Shown in pieces: positions 17,673-26,631 of a stretch of DNA of 64,000 bases. How positions within the stretch are numbered: position 1 is the first letter of the stretch; the number at the start of each line of letters is the position of its first letter. The notes under the pieces were generated by a model. It made no database searches and was not told the origin of the DNA. It was given only the letters and a program-made list of their open reading frames with translations. The stretch comes from an uncultured Duncaniella sp. GTDB taxonomy: Bacteria; Bacteroidota; Bacteroidia; Bacteroidales; Muribaculaceae. Location of the stretch: positions 526,970-590,969 of the forward strand of contig CAJUSW010000001.1 of the NCBI GenBank assembly GCA_910589485.1, given 5' to 3'. The translations under genes were made by a program, and so were the position numbers.

Positions 17673-18269
17673 ATGAAAAAAGCATCCACCTCCCCCATCT
17701 CGCGCAAGGCTATGGCCGGCTTCATCTCCCGTATCGACAACGCCCTGGACGCTCCCGCGCTCCGCGATACCATGAAACAAGCACTCAACCTGTATCTCAA
17801 CGGCGAAGCCGGTTCGGCCCGTGCATCGTTGCCCTCCGAACTCAGCACAGCATTTGAATTTCTGCGTCAGGAGGTCGACAAGGCCATAGAGCGTTCACGC
17901 AACGCCCGCATGAGGGCCCGTATGCGCCGTGAGGCCAAAGAGGCATCGGCAAATATTCCGGCACAAGTTCCCACGCATAAGCAACAGCCACACCCCGAGC
18001 CGGGAAAGAACCCTACCGAACCAACTGAGAATGTCCCGGAGACCTCAACCCCGGCCGAGCCCCGAGAGAATACCGTCCCCGAAAGCACAGCCGAACCAGA
18101 CAGCTCTCCTCGTGTAAAGGATACCGCCCGACAGCGCAATGATAATAAAAACCGCCCGCAGGGAAATCCCCACGGGCGTAGATCAGACCGTCGTGCAAGA
18201 AACGGCCGTAAAGTTTCGGTCAAATCTTTCCGTTCAAGGCAAAATGCTTCCACAAGGGTGCAGCCATAA
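17673..18269 (+). CDS. hypothetical protein with Pro/Glu-rich middle and basic tail
   Basis: A 198-residue protein of no recognised family. Residues 1-80 look helical (SRKAMAGFISRIDNALDAP and a Leu-rich stretch to IERSRNARMRARMRR). Residues about 95-150 are low complexity, rich in Pro, Glu, Thr and Asn. The tail (150-198) is strongly basic (RRSDRRARNGRKVSVKSFRS) and could bind nucleic acid. It has a -7 box 24 bases upstream. Its last 50 bases overlap the 3' end of the convergent Nudix gene, so the tail codons serve both strands. Real, but of unknown role. Confidence 0.6.
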   Translation: MKKASTSPISRKAMAGFISRIDNALDAPALRDTMKQALNLYLNGEAGSARASLPSELSTAFEFLRQEVDKAIERSRNARMRARMRREAKEASANIPAQVPTHKQQPHPEPGKNPTEPTENVPETSTPAEPRENTVPESTAEPDSSPRVKDTARQRNDNKNRPQGNPHGRRSDRRARNGRKVSVKSFRSRQNASTRVQP

Positions 18270-18792
18270 GCGCCTGCTTGATATCGTCGGTCAGCAGCAT
18301 ATCGCGCACCTCATCCTCCGACAGCAACACCACATTGATATCCTCGGTGGCGTCCAGGTGCTGTTCTGATACCTTCTCCACACCACGGGCGGTATAGCAG
18401 TAGGCAAGGTTGTTCTGACTGCCCGGATTGGCCGAGATCTCCATGGTGAGTTCCCACTCCCCGCCGGCATATCCGGTCTCCTCGAGCAGTTCGCGCTTGG
18501 CACCCTCCATCGGGTCCTCGCCCTCCTCTACCACACCGGCACACAGTTCGGTAGCCACAACACCCAGGCCGTGGCGGTATTGCTTCACCATCACATATTT
18601 CCCCTCGGGGGTAATGGCTATGACGTTGATCCACTTGGGATATTCCAGCACATAATATTCATCGTGGACAGTGCCGTTGGGCAGTTCCACTGTGTCGCGT
18701 CTCACGGTGAGCCACGGACGGCGCGACAGGTATTCTGAATCGATCAGACGCCACTTCATGGCATCATCGGCGGGATTATCGGTGTATTTCAT
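18220..18792 (-). CDS. Nudix hydrolase (ADP-ribose pyrophosphatase-like)
   Basis: A 190-residue Nudix enzyme with an intact box: GVVEEGEDPMEGAKRELLEE followed by TGY (about residues 105-127), which fits GX5EX7REUXEEXGU. The flanking order (HDEYYVLEYPKWINVIAITP before, and GSQNNLAYCYTARGV after) fits the ADP-ribose/nucleotide-sugar diphosphatase group. Unlike the AraR-type protein at 5669-6343, the catalytic Glu residues are present. It is convergent with the Pro/Glu-rich gene (50-base overlap) and lies 34 bases downstream of recQ, so it may be co-transcribed with it. Confidence 0.85.
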   Translation of the reverse strand: MKYTDNPADDAMKWRLIDSEYLSRRPWLTVRRDTVELPNGTVHDEYYVLEYPKWINVIAITPEGKYVMVKQYRHGLGVVATELCAGVVEEGEDPMEGAKRELLEETGYAGGEWELTMEISANPGSQNNLAYCYTARGVEKVSEQHLDATEDINVVLLSEDEVRDMLLTDDIKQALMAAPLWKHFALNGKI

Positions 18793-18826
18793 TCTATATT
18801 TCTTAATTATATTTCATAATTGGTTA

Positions 18827-20977
18827 TCACTCCCCTTTCTTGCGCAGAAGGAAATCGCTTATGGCTATCGCCACACGTGCCAAGCCTTGGGGGAAGTCCT
18901 CGGGCAGATAGGAATAGTAGTCCTCGGGGTGAGCCTTCACAGCTTCCATTACCGTGAGATACTGCTCGCGGGTGATCACAGAGGAGAAGTCCGACAGTTT
19001 GTCCTGGTTGATCAGGTCGGCGATATGGCCATAGACTGTTGAGGCCTTGATATTCTTAGCCTTGGCTATCTCGGGGATATCATATCCGGCGTTGAGCAAC
19101 AGCAGGGTCTCCTCCTGCGACATGCCGGTGCCGAGCGACTCGGCTATCCCCTTGAACTTGCGTATGGCGGTGACAAACGGACGCCAATACTTCACTGTCT
19201 TGCGCTCGCCCACACCCTCCACTTTGGAGAATTGCTCCATGTCGGTAGGTTCGGTGCGCACCATTTCGAGGAGAGCTTTGTCGGTGAACACGATATATGG
19301 GGGCACCTGCTCCTTGCGGGCCAGCTTCTCGCGCACCACCTTGAGGTTTTCAAGCAACTGTTCGGCGGGCGAAAGCTGTGGCACCTCCTCGGCCTCCTTG
19401 CGGGCACGTCCGCTCTTGCGGCGCTCCATCGGAGTGTACAGGGCCAGGGTCACAGGTCCGCGGCTGTCGAGGATGCGACGGCCGTAGGGGGTGACCTTCA
19501 GATGATTGCCCTCGTTGTAGGCGATATCGATGATACCGAGCTGTATCATCTGGGATATATATGCGTTCCACTCGGCGAAACTCAGGTCACGCCCGGCGCC
19601 GTAGGTCTTGATCTTGTCATACCCCCTCTGTATCAGCTCCTGACGCGAAGCTCCGCGCAGAATGTCGATGAGCATGGTGATTCCGGCTCCCCCGTTGATG
19701 CGCACTATGGCGCTCAGGGCCTTGAGCACAAGCACCGTGCCGTCGATACGCTCGGGGGGATTGAGGCACACGTCACAGTTGCCGCAGTCGTGGTCGATGG
19801 TCTCGTTGAAATAGCTCAAGAGTATGCGCCGGCGACACAGCGAAGCCTCGGCATAATCCTTCATGCGGGTGAGTTTCTCGGCATTGAGGGCCTGCTGTCC
19901 GCTCTCGTCCACGAAACTCTGGAGCGTGGCAATGTCGGCGTAGGAATAGAACATCACCGCTTCGGCCTTGGCTCCGTCGCGACCGGCACGGCCTATCTCC
20001 TGATAGTAGGACTCGATGTTGCGGGGCATATTGTTGTGGACCACCCAGCGGATATTGCTCTTGTCGATACCCATTCCGAACGCCACGGTGGCGCACACCA
20101 CCTGCACCTCGCCGTTTATGAAACGGTCCTGGGCACGGTTGCGCTCCTCGGCCGAGAGTCCGGCATGATACACGGCCGAGCGGTAACCGCGTCCCGTGAG
20201 CTGCTTGTCCATCTCCTCGGCGGCCTTACGGCTTATGCAATACACTATGCCCGAATCGTTGCGGTAGCGGTCGATCATCGAACAGATGTAGCTCACCTTG
20301 CGGTTGCGCCCGGGGTTGGTCATGACGCGCAACGATATGTTGGGGCGGTCAAACGATCCGATGAATAGCGCAGGATCGTTGAGCCTGAGCTGATGGGCTA
20401 TATCCTCGCGTGTGAGCCTGTCGGCTGTGGCGGTCAACGCCATGATGGGTACCTGAGGGTATATCTCCTTGATGCGCGACAGCATGGTGTAGCCGGGACG
20501 GAAGTCATGGCCCCACTCTGATATGCAATGGGCCTCGTCGATGGCGAACAGGGCTATGTTGAGATCTCTCGACCACCGGTCGATCTCCATGAGCAGACGC
20601 TCGGGCGAGATGTACAGTATGCGCACACGTCCGCTGTAGAGCTGTTCCAGGATGTCGCGGTTCTCCTCATCGCTCTGCATGGAGTTGACGGCGGCGGCAG
20701 GGATACCGTTGGAGGTGAGCGCCACCACCTGATCCTTCATCAGCGCAATGAGTGGCGACACCACTATCACCACCCCGTCGCTGAGCAGTGCCGGCATCTG
20801 GTAGCATATCGACTTGCCTCCGCCGGTGGGCATGAGCACCACCGAGTCGCGCCTCTGCATGGCTGTGGTGATGATTTCGAGCTGAAGCGGACGAAACGAC
20901 CTGTAGCCGTAGAAACGGGCAAGCATGGCCGTGGCGCGGGCGGATATATCTTGAGCTGACGGTATCCCGGTGTTCAT
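18827..20977 (-). CDS. recQ: ATP-dependent DNA helicase RecQ
   Basis: A 716-residue superfamily-2 helicase acting in recombination and fork repair. Walker A is MPTGGGKSIC (about 49-58), the DEAH box is IDEAHCISEWGHDFRPGY (about 147-164), and motif VI is QEIGRAGRDG. The RecQ zinc site is seen as C-x16-C-x2-C-x2-C around residues 373-396 (CRRRILLSYF, CGNCDVC). A winged helix, an HRDC domain (about 545-620, FTDKALLEM to KVEGVGERK) and a C-terminal helix-turn-helix (YDIPEIAKAKNIKASTVYGH) follow. The full set of domains is present. Confidence 0.96.
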   Translation of the reverse strand: MNTGIPSAQDISARATAMLARFYGYRSFRPLQLEIITTAMQRRDSVVLMPTGGGKSICYQMPALLSDGVVIVVSPLIALMKDQVVALTSNGIPAAAVNSMQSDEENRDILEQLYSGRVRILYISPERLLMEIDRWSRDLNIALFAIDEAHCISEWGHDFRPGYTMLSRIKEIYPQVPIMALTATADRLTREDIAHQLRLNDPALFIGSFDRPNISLRVMTNPGRNRKVSYICSMIDRYRNDSGIVYCISRKAAEEMDKQLTGRGYRSAVYHAGLSAEERNRAQDRFINGEVQVVCATVAFGMGIDKSNIRWVVHNNMPRNIESYYQEIGRAGRDGAKAEAVMFYSYADIATLQSFVDESGQQALNAEKLTRMKDYAEASLCRRRILLSYFNETIDHDCGNCDVCLNPPERIDGTVLVLKALSAIVRINGGAGITMLIDILRGASRQELIQRGYDKIKTYGAGRDLSFAEWNAYISQMIQLGIIDIAYNEGNHLKVTPYGRRILDSRGPVTLALYTPMERRKSGRARKEAEEVPQLSPAEQLLENLKVVREKLARKEQVPPYIVFTDKALLEMVRTEPTDMEQFSKVEGVGERKTVKYWRPFVTAIRKFKGIAESLGTGMSQEETLLLLNAGYDIPEIAKAKNIKASTVYGHIADLINQDKLSDFSSVITREQYLTVMEAVKAHPEDYYSYLPEDFPQGLARVAIAISDFLLRKKGE

Positions 20978-21038
20978 TGCAGTGACTTATTGAGGTTGCG
21001 TGTGTGTGTGAGCGTGAGTGTGTACAACAACAGGAGGC

Positions 21039-21066
21039 AAAAACGGGGCCGGACAATGCCCGGCCC
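21039..21066 (-). terminator. terminator of the DUF349 gene
   Basis: GGGCCGG (21046-21052) pairs with CCGGCCC (21060-21066). Read on the minus strand the stem is followed by GTTTTTG. It lies between the DUF349 gene and recQ, suggesting they are separate units. Confidence 0.65.
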
Positions 21067-21137
21067 ACGATCATAATATCATTGATAAGCAACGGTTTAC
21101 TCTCACCATCGCATCAGTGTGTAATCTAATAAATGCG

Positions 21138-23036
21138 TTACAGCTTGCTGTCGATTGCCTTGATCTTGGCTTCGAGTTCGGCCAGATCATCCTTCAGGCG
21201 CTGCATGCGGCGCTGCATGTCGCGGAGCATCGAGTCGGCGTTCTTGGAACGTGCCGAGAGGAAGCCCATATTGTTCTCGTAGGTGTTGAGTTCACCACGG
21301 CGCTGTTCGTAAGCGCGCAACAGGCGTTCGCGCTCGCGGTACAGACGGTTGGTATCGCCGTCCATCTCGGAAAGAGAACTTTCAAACGATTCCATCCTTG
21401 ATCCACGGCGAGCCACATCCCACTTGGAGTAGATCTTGTTGACAGCGGCACGGTAAGCATCATATATGGCATCCTTTTCGGCGAAAGGCACATGGCCTAC
21501 GCTCTGCCACTCGGCCTGCAGATCCTTGAGGGCCTTGATGGTCTCGTCGCGCTCACCGCCCTTCTCGTCGAGGGCCTTGATCTTCTCTATGATCTCCTGC
21601 TTCTGCTCCAGGTTGGCGCGCTCGTTGCGACGTGTGCCCGAAGTGTTTTTCTTCTTCTGCTCGAAGAAGTAGTCACAGGCGGCGAGGAAACGGTGCCACA
21701 CCTGGTCGGAATATTTCTTGGCAACGGCTCCGATGGTCTTCCACTCCTTCTGCAGGCGGGTGAGCTCATCGGCTGTAGCGCGCCAGTCGGTGCTGTCCTT
21801 CAGGGCCTCGGCACGTTCGCACAGAGCGATCTTGCGCTCGAGGTTGGTGGCAAGCACATCCTTCATCTTCTTGAAGAATTCAGCCTTGGCGGCAAAAAAC
21901 TTGTCGCACACACCACGGAAGCGGGCAAACAGTTCGGCATTGGCCTTGCGCGATGCGTATCCCAACTTCTTCCAGTCGGCCTGGGCATCCATAAATTCCT
22001 TGGTCATGGCATCCCATGCGGCATAGGTCGACAGGGTGGAGAAATCCAGAGCCTCAACGCGCTCACATATGGCGGTCTTGGCCTCCTCGTTCTCGCGCTC
22101 CTTGGCCTTGCGCTCCACGAAGAAATCCTGGTAGCGCTTGTTGACCTGGGTGGACAGTTCCTTGAATTTGCCCCATATCTCCTCACGCACTTCCTTGGGC
22201 ACGGGACCTATGGCACGCCACTGGTCATGCAGTTCCTGCAGTCTCTTGAAGGCCACGATCACATCCTGCTCCTCCTGGAGCTTCTCGGCCTCGGCCACAA
22301 GGGCTTCCTTCTCGCCAAGGTTCTTCTTGAAATCGTAGTCGCGCAGTTCCTTGTTGATCTTCAGCTGGTCGTAGAATTTCTCCACGGCCTCCTGATAGTT
22401 CTTCCACACCTCGCTGGAGTACTGCTGGGGCACCTCGCCTATCTCCTTGAATCGTGTCTGGAGCTCCCTCACTTCGGGGAACACTCGGTTCACATTGTCG
22501 GCATCGGCGCTCATCTCCACGAGCTGGGCTATGATTGCCTGCTTGGCCTCATAATTGGCCTGCAACTGGGCTTCGATGGCTGCGCGCTGGGCGGCTTTCT
22601 TGTCACGAATGACTCCGATCAGTTCCTTGAAAGTCTCCTCGGCCGGATCGGTAGCCGGCACAAAGGCTTCGGGGGTATTTCCCTCGATGGCGAGAAACGC
22701 TTCACGCTCGGCGCGGGTCTCCTCATTGCGCAGTGAATAGAATTGCTGCTTGAGGCGCGACACATCGTCGGCCGATACTTCCAAAGCGTCAAGCTCCGAC
22801 ATGTTTTTCACCTGTTCGAGTATCTCTTCCTTAGTCATGGTTTTGAAACGAGGGCGTTCGTCAGCCTCCTCGGCGGCTGCTTCAGCCGGCTCGGATACCT
22901 CGACCTCTGACGGTTCAGTTACTTGTAGGTCTTCTGCCACTTCTGTCTTAACGGCTTCTGCCGGAGCCTGGGGCTCTTGATTCAAGGTTGTCTCCTTGGA
23001 CTCTTCGGGAGCCAGGATGGGGTCATTCAGTTCCAT
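21138..23036 (-). CDS. DUF349 domain-containing coiled-coil protein
   Basis: A 632-residue, charged, helical protein. After an acidic N-terminal tail (about 1-65, rich in Glu, Pro, Ala and Val) come several copies of the DUF349 unit, recognisable by W-x3-G.VP-like pieces: LHDQWRAIGPVPKEVREEIW, QADWKKLGYASRKANAELFA, QKEWKTIGAVAKKYSDQVWH and LQAEWQSVGHVPFAEKDAIY. The C-terminus is a coiled coil (MLRDMQRRMQRLKDDLAELE). DUF349 proteins are conserved in Bacteroidota, but their molecular role is not settled. A terminator separates it from recQ. Confidence 0.85.
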   Translation of the reverse strand: MELNDPILAPEESKETTLNQEPQAPAEAVKTEVAEDLQVTEPSEVEVSEPAEAAAEEADERPRFKTMTKEEILEQVKNMSELDALEVSADDVSRLKQQFYSLRNEETRAEREAFLAIEGNTPEAFVPATDPAEETFKELIGVIRDKKAAQRAAIEAQLQANYEAKQAIIAQLVEMSADADNVNRVFPEVRELQTRFKEIGEVPQQYSSEVWKNYQEAVEKFYDQLKINKELRDYDFKKNLGEKEALVAEAEKLQEEQDVIVAFKRLQELHDQWRAIGPVPKEVREEIWGKFKELSTQVNKRYQDFFVERKAKERENEEAKTAICERVEALDFSTLSTYAAWDAMTKEFMDAQADWKKLGYASRKANAELFARFRGVCDKFFAAKAEFFKKMKDVLATNLERKIALCERAEALKDSTDWRATADELTRLQKEWKTIGAVAKKYSDQVWHRFLAACDYFFEQKKKNTSGTRRNERANLEQKQEIIEKIKALDEKGGERDETIKALKDLQAEWQSVGHVPFAEKDAIYDAYRAAVNKIYSKWDVARRGSRMESFESSLSEMDGDTNRLYRERERLLRAYEQRRGELNTYENNMGFLSARSKNADSMLRDMQRRMQRLKDDLAELEAKIKAIDSKL

Positions 23037-23177
23037 ATACGGAAAAAATAGGGTATAATGTGATAATCTATTCAGACTGCTAATTTAAAAACAAAAATTT
23101 GTAAATCCATACAAAAATGTAAAAAAATGCTGAAATATGATTTATAACATAAAAATCTCGACTTTTGCACCTATATA

Positions 23178-23209
23178 TTTGCACAATTCAACCTTTACTC
23201 TTACCTTTG
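23178..23209 (+). promoter_or_regulatory. tRNA-Leu promoter
   Basis: TTTG (23178-23181), 20 bases, TACCTTTG (23202-23209): a perfect Bacteroidota promoter 17 bases before the mature tRNA 5' end. Confidence 0.85.
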
Positions 23210-23226
23210 CATCAACAAAATCATCC

Positions 23227-23308
23227 GCGCATGTGGCGTAATTGGTAGCCGCGTTAGACTTAGGATCTAATGACTCAGGTCGTGGGGGTTCGAGTCCCTT
23301 CATGCGCA
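23227..23308 (+). tRNA. tRNA-Leu(UAG)
   Basis: An 82-base cloverleaf. The acceptor stem GCGCATG (23227-23233) pairs perfectly with CATGCGC (23301-23307); the discriminator is A23308. The anticodon stem is TTAGA/TCTAA with loop CTTAGGA, giving anticodon TAG (23261-23263), which reads CUA and other CUN codons. The long variable arm fits a class II leucine tRNA. The T loop is TTCGAGT. CCA is not fully encoded (ACCG follows), so it is added by the CCA enzyme. Confidence 0.96.
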
Positions 23309-23322
23309 CCGATTGAAAAGGC

Positions 23323-23356
23323 AAGAGGAATTTCCGAAAGGTTATTCCTCTTTTTT
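23323..23356 (+). terminator. tRNA-Leu terminator
   Basis: AAGAGGAAT (23323-23331) pairs with ATTCCTCTT (23344-23352) and runs into a T-rich tract (CTTTTTTC), 15 bases after the tRNA. Confidence 0.85.
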
Positions 23357-23451
23357 CTTCATTCCTCACCTTTTGTTCCTATTTTATTGATATAATGATA
23401 TTTCAATAGGTTGCCCCTTGACTTTCCGATGCTTTTTCATTATATTCGCAT

Positions 23452-24414
23452 ATGGCAACCTTACACAAAATATTATCTCTCATCCTCTGCCTGACTTTCT
23501 CATTTAATGTCGTGGCACAGAGCCGGCTCGAGACCCCGAGCGAGTTCGGTAAAGAATACGCCCGTAAGTATGAATCCGAACTGCTGAGAGCCGACCGCAA
23601 ATGCGGAATCGTGATTGCTCCGTCGTTTTTCACACTGTATGGCATAAGCCTTTCGGAGAACTGCGACACGTTGACAATGATCCGGAAATCCCAGCTCAGG
23701 GACTCGGTGGCCACCCCTGCGGGACAATTGGCGATCGACCCGGAATTCGGTAAAAGCCTCGCATCGCTCATCGACACCGCCGTTGACAAGTCAACCCCTG
23801 TTTACATTATAGGCCTGGACGGCACCACCTACTACTTTTATGCAAGCAACGGTAACATAGCGTCGGCTTGGACTCCTGAGAAGAATACCAACTGTGCCGT
23901 GCTCGAGGAGCTGGTGACCGATCTGAGAAAAGCTATCGCCAACCGTTATCCCGATGTCATCAAAGCCAAGTGGCCGGGGTCGATGGACAAACTCGCCACA
24001 GCGTTCATCAACACCCCACCGCCACCTCCATTCTACTTCTATTCCAAAGAGGTGGAGCATAACGGCTCGAAGATGAACCGATATTCGGCCCAAAGCCCAC
24101 TCAATGATCCGTTCCAGATCAATGCCGAGATACTGTGTCCGGCAAAGAACCCCGCCGGTGGTGACGCATCGGGCGAGGAGGATCCCTGCAAGACGACATT
24201 TATAGATTTCTGCAAGGACCTGAAGGTATGGAACGAGAAAACAGGGATAGTGTATGTGGAAGCGAAAATCCTTGTAGACAACGATGCACCCGAGGATTAT
24301 GACTGCACACATACGGCAGGAACCGCAAAACTCAACTTCGTGGTACCGAAAGATAAACTAACGACCGAGAATCTGAAAGCGCGGATGTCAGATCTCATAG
24401 ACCGGTATAAATAA
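23452..24414 (+). CDS. secreted protein of unknown function
   Basis: A 320-residue protein with a signal peptide (LSLILCLTFSFNVVAQS, cleavage after about residue 23). No family is recognised. It has a six-proline run with aromatic neighbours (TPPPPPPFYFYSK, about 188-200) and four Cys in the C-terminal half (ILCPAK, DPCK, DFCKD, DCTH), which could form disulfides in the periplasm. It stands alone, ending at a bidirectional terminator. A near-match to the -7 box (TATATTCG) lies directly before the ATG. Confidence 0.6.
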   Translation: MATLHKILSLILCLTFSFNVVAQSRLETPSEFGKEYARKYESELLRADRKCGIVIAPSFFTLYGISLSENCDTLTMIRKSQLRDSVATPAGQLAIDPEFGKSLASLIDTAVDKSTPVYIIGLDGTTYYFYASNGNIASAWTPEKNTNCAVLEELVTDLRKAIANRYPDVIKAKWPGSMDKLATAFINTPPPPPFYFYSKEVEHNGSKMNRYSAQSPLNDPFQINAEILCPAKNPAGGDASGEEDPCKTTFIDFCKDLKVWNEKTGIVYVEAKILVDNDAPEDYDCTHTAGTAKLNFVVPKDKLTTENLKARMSDLIDRYK

Positions 24415-24457
24415 ACTGAACTCCGGACACATACAGAGCGTCAATATGAACATGGAA

Positions 24458-24490
24458 GCAGGGTATGATCCACTTGGGGCCATACCCTGC
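24458..24490. terminator. bidirectional terminator between convergent genes
   Basis: GCAGGGTATG (24458-24467) pairs with CATACCCTGC (24481-24490) over a 13-base loop, midway between the secreted protein gene and the DUF1537 kinase gene. The T run is weak (CTTGTTCT). Confidence 0.65.
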
Positions 24491-24514
24491 CTTGTTCTGT
24501 CAAGGGGCCGATTC

Positions 24515-25585
24515 TCAGAAAAGCCCGCCCCACGGATAACTGCCCGGCTTCATGGTCACGTAAGTGCCCGATTCTTCGGAACGCATACGTATCACACCGG
24601 GAGCGATCTCCTGGGTTATGGTAAACGAGTTCCAGCCCAGACGGCTGAGGATGGCAAAAGCGGTAGCTCCCCCCTCGATCACAAGATCTCCGGGGCAATG
24701 CACTGACACAAGTTCACTGACACACCGGGCCATGGTGTCGCGCAGGTACACGGCTATCCCTTTACCCGTGCGGTGGCGGTCGCGCACGGCTATGATCATA
24801 GCATGACGCGAGGCATAAGCCGAGGCGAGTCCGGCTATCCAACCGTCGGGCGAAACGGTCTCGTCATACACCGCAGTAGGCATATACTCGGTAGGCACCC
24901 CACAATCTATAGGACGGCTCTGGGTGCTTCCGCACACTATGAGGCAATCATCCATATCGAGCCGGAAGCCATCGGCCGGTGTTTCCCTACACGGAAACTT
25001 GCTCTTGAGATAAGCCGTGAAGAGATCGGCCGCTCCGGCAAGGAGCGTATCATCACCCGCCCCGGCTACTGCCGAGCATATATCGGCATCATCCGTGGCA
25101 TCGGCATACATCACACCATGCTCCCCGCATCCGGCCAACCGCTCACACAGGCTGGAGGAATAGGCGGGAAACTCGGGGTCGAACGAGAAATCGGTTTCAT
25201 GTAGCGGTGTCCCGCCTATGTAATACACCCCGTCGCGGATTATTCTCCCTTTCGATGGATTGGCCGGGATATAAAGTGCCCGGCTGTAGCGGGTGAGCGG
25301 GAGCAGGGCCGACAGCTCGGCCACAACATGTCCGCGCAGAGCTGAATCGGTCTTCTTGAACACTCCGTCCACACCGGGGATCTCCCCCAGGGCCTCGGCC
25401 ACGCGCCGGGTCTCGGCCACAGCCTCGGCCTCATGCATCGAACGGGTGTCGGTGGCCACCACAAGGACATCACAATCGTTCACAGCCCGCGGCCACATGG
25501 CAAGCTGAACACGGAGGCCGAGACGGTGGGCTATGCCCGCCATCTCGGCCGCTCCTGTAATGTCGTCAGCAATAACGGCGATCAT
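24515..25585 (-). CDS. four-carbon acid sugar kinase family protein (DUF1537)
   Basis: A 356-residue kinase. The N-terminal DUF1537 motif IAVIADDITGAAEMAG (about residues 2-17) and KKTDSALRGHV (about 100-110) bind the acid sugar. The C-terminal nucleotide-binding part has VIEGGATAFAILSRLGW and ends TMKPGSYPWGGLF. Family members phosphorylate D-threonate, D-erythronate or 3-oxo-tetronate. The start overlaps the PdxA-family gene by four bases, which matches the known kinase plus PdxA2 pairing. At 356 residues it is shorter than the usual 410-440, although both ends are conserved. The true substrate is not determined. Confidence 0.85.
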   Translation of the reverse strand: MIAVIADDITGAAEMAGIAHRLGLRVQLAMWPRAVNDCDVLVVATDTRSMHEAEAVAETRRVAEALGEIPGVDGVFKKTDSALRGHVVAELSALLPLTRYSRALYIPANPSKGRIIRDGVYYIGGTPLHETDFSFDPEFPAYSSSLCERLAGCGEHGVMYADATDDADICSAVAGAGDDTLLAGAADLFTAYLKSKFPCRETPADGFRLDMDDCLIVCGSTQSRPIDCGVPTEYMPTAVYDETVSPDGWIAGLASAYASRHAMIIAVRDRHRTGKGIAVYLRDTMARCVSELVSVHCPGDLVIEGGATAFAILSRLGWNSFTITQEIAPGVIRMRSEESGTYVTMKPGSYPWGGLF

Positions 25586-26619
25586 TCCTTTATGCCTAAA
25601 CGATACTTGGCCATGCGGGTGGCGTAGTCGATGCTGAGCACCATGGCATCGTCGCTCGCTATGCCCTTGCCGGCAACGTCAAACGCGGTGCCGTGGTCAA
25701 CGCTCACACGGATGATGGGGAGCCCGAGGGTGATGTTGACGCCGTTGGCGCTCTCCATCTTGCCGGTCTCCTTGTTCCAGTTGAACGCGCACACCTTCAA
25801 GGGGATATGACCCTGGTCGTGATACATGGCCACGCATCCGTCATACTTGCCGCACTTGGCCTTGGCAAAGATCGAGTCGGGGGGCACGGGACCGTCGACA
25901 TTGAAGCCACGGGCCTTCAGCTCCTCGATGGCGGGGATAATCTCCTCGGCCTCCTCGTAGCCAAACATGCCGTTCTCGCTGCTGTGGGGATTGAGACCGG
26001 CTATGCCGATGAGAGGATTCTCGATTCCAAACTGCTTGCAGGCGTCCGTGATAAGCTCGGTCACCTCAATAACGCGGGCCTTCTTGACCAGATCGCAAGC
26101 CTTGCGCAGAGGCACGTGGGTGGACACGTGGATCACACGGATATTCTCGTCGGCAAGCATCATGGCATACTTCTTAGTGCCGGTGAAGGTGGCGTAGATC
26201 TCGGTGTGGCCGTCATAGTGGTGTCCGGCCAGATTGAGAGCCTCCTTGTTGAGCGGGGCTGTCACGGTGCCGTCGACCTCGTTGGCCATGGCAAGCTCGA
26301 TAGCTTTCTTGATGCTCACGAATGCGGCGTTGCCACACTGTGCCTGCACCTCGCCGAAACGGAAAGTGCTCATGTCGACACATTTCAGGTCGTAGACATC
26401 GATGGTGCCAAACTCAAACTTGGCATCCTCCACCTTGTCAACGGCATTGATCTTGAAGTCATAGCCAAGACGCTTCACGGCCTCCTGCATCACGGCGGCA
26501 TCGCCGGTTACGATAGGACGGCACTTCTCGTAAGTCTCCTCACGGGCGAGGGAGCGCACCACGATCTCGGGGCCTATGCCCGCGGGATCGCCCATAGTGA
26601 TCGCTAATATCGGTTTCAT
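25582..26619 (-). CDS. PdxA-family dehydrogenase, probable D-threonate 4-phosphate type (PdxA2)
   Basis: A 345-residue member of the 4-hydroxythreonine-4-phosphate dehydrogenase family. It shows MGDPAGIGPEIVVR (about 8-21), metal-ligand regions GHHYDGHTEIYA and VSTHVPLRKA, GLNPHSSENGMFG (about 212-224) and AMYHDQGHIPLK (about 271-282). PdxA makes a pyridoxal precursor; PdxA2 oxidises and decarboxylates an acid-sugar 4-phosphate to dihydroxyacetone phosphate. Four-base overlap with a DUF1537 kinase and no neighbouring pdxJ make the PdxA2 role more likely. Whether it also serves vitamin B6 synthesis cannot be excluded. Confidence 0.85.
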   Translation of the reverse strand: MKPILAITMGDPAGIGPEIVVRSLAREETYEKCRPIVTGDAAVMQEAVKRLGYDFKINAVDKVEDAKFEFGTIDVYDLKCVDMSTFRFGEVQAQCGNAAFVSIKKAIELAMANEVDGTVTAPLNKEALNLAGHHYDGHTEIYATFTGTKKYAMMLADENIRVIHVSTHVPLRKACDLVKKARVIEVTELITDACKQFGIENPLIGIAGLNPHSSENGMFGYEEAEEIIPAIEELKARGFNVDGPVPPDSIFAKAKCGKYDGCVAMYHDQGHIPLKVCAFNWNKETGKMESANGVNITLGLPIIRVSVDHGTAFDVAGKGIASDDAMVLSIDYATRMAKYRLGIKE

Positions 26620-26631
26620 ATCGTGATGGTA

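Noticed and set aside
23227..23308. tRNA-Leu as an integration site
   Set aside because: I found no repeat of the tRNA 3' end further along and no integrase; the genes after it look unrelated to a mobile element.
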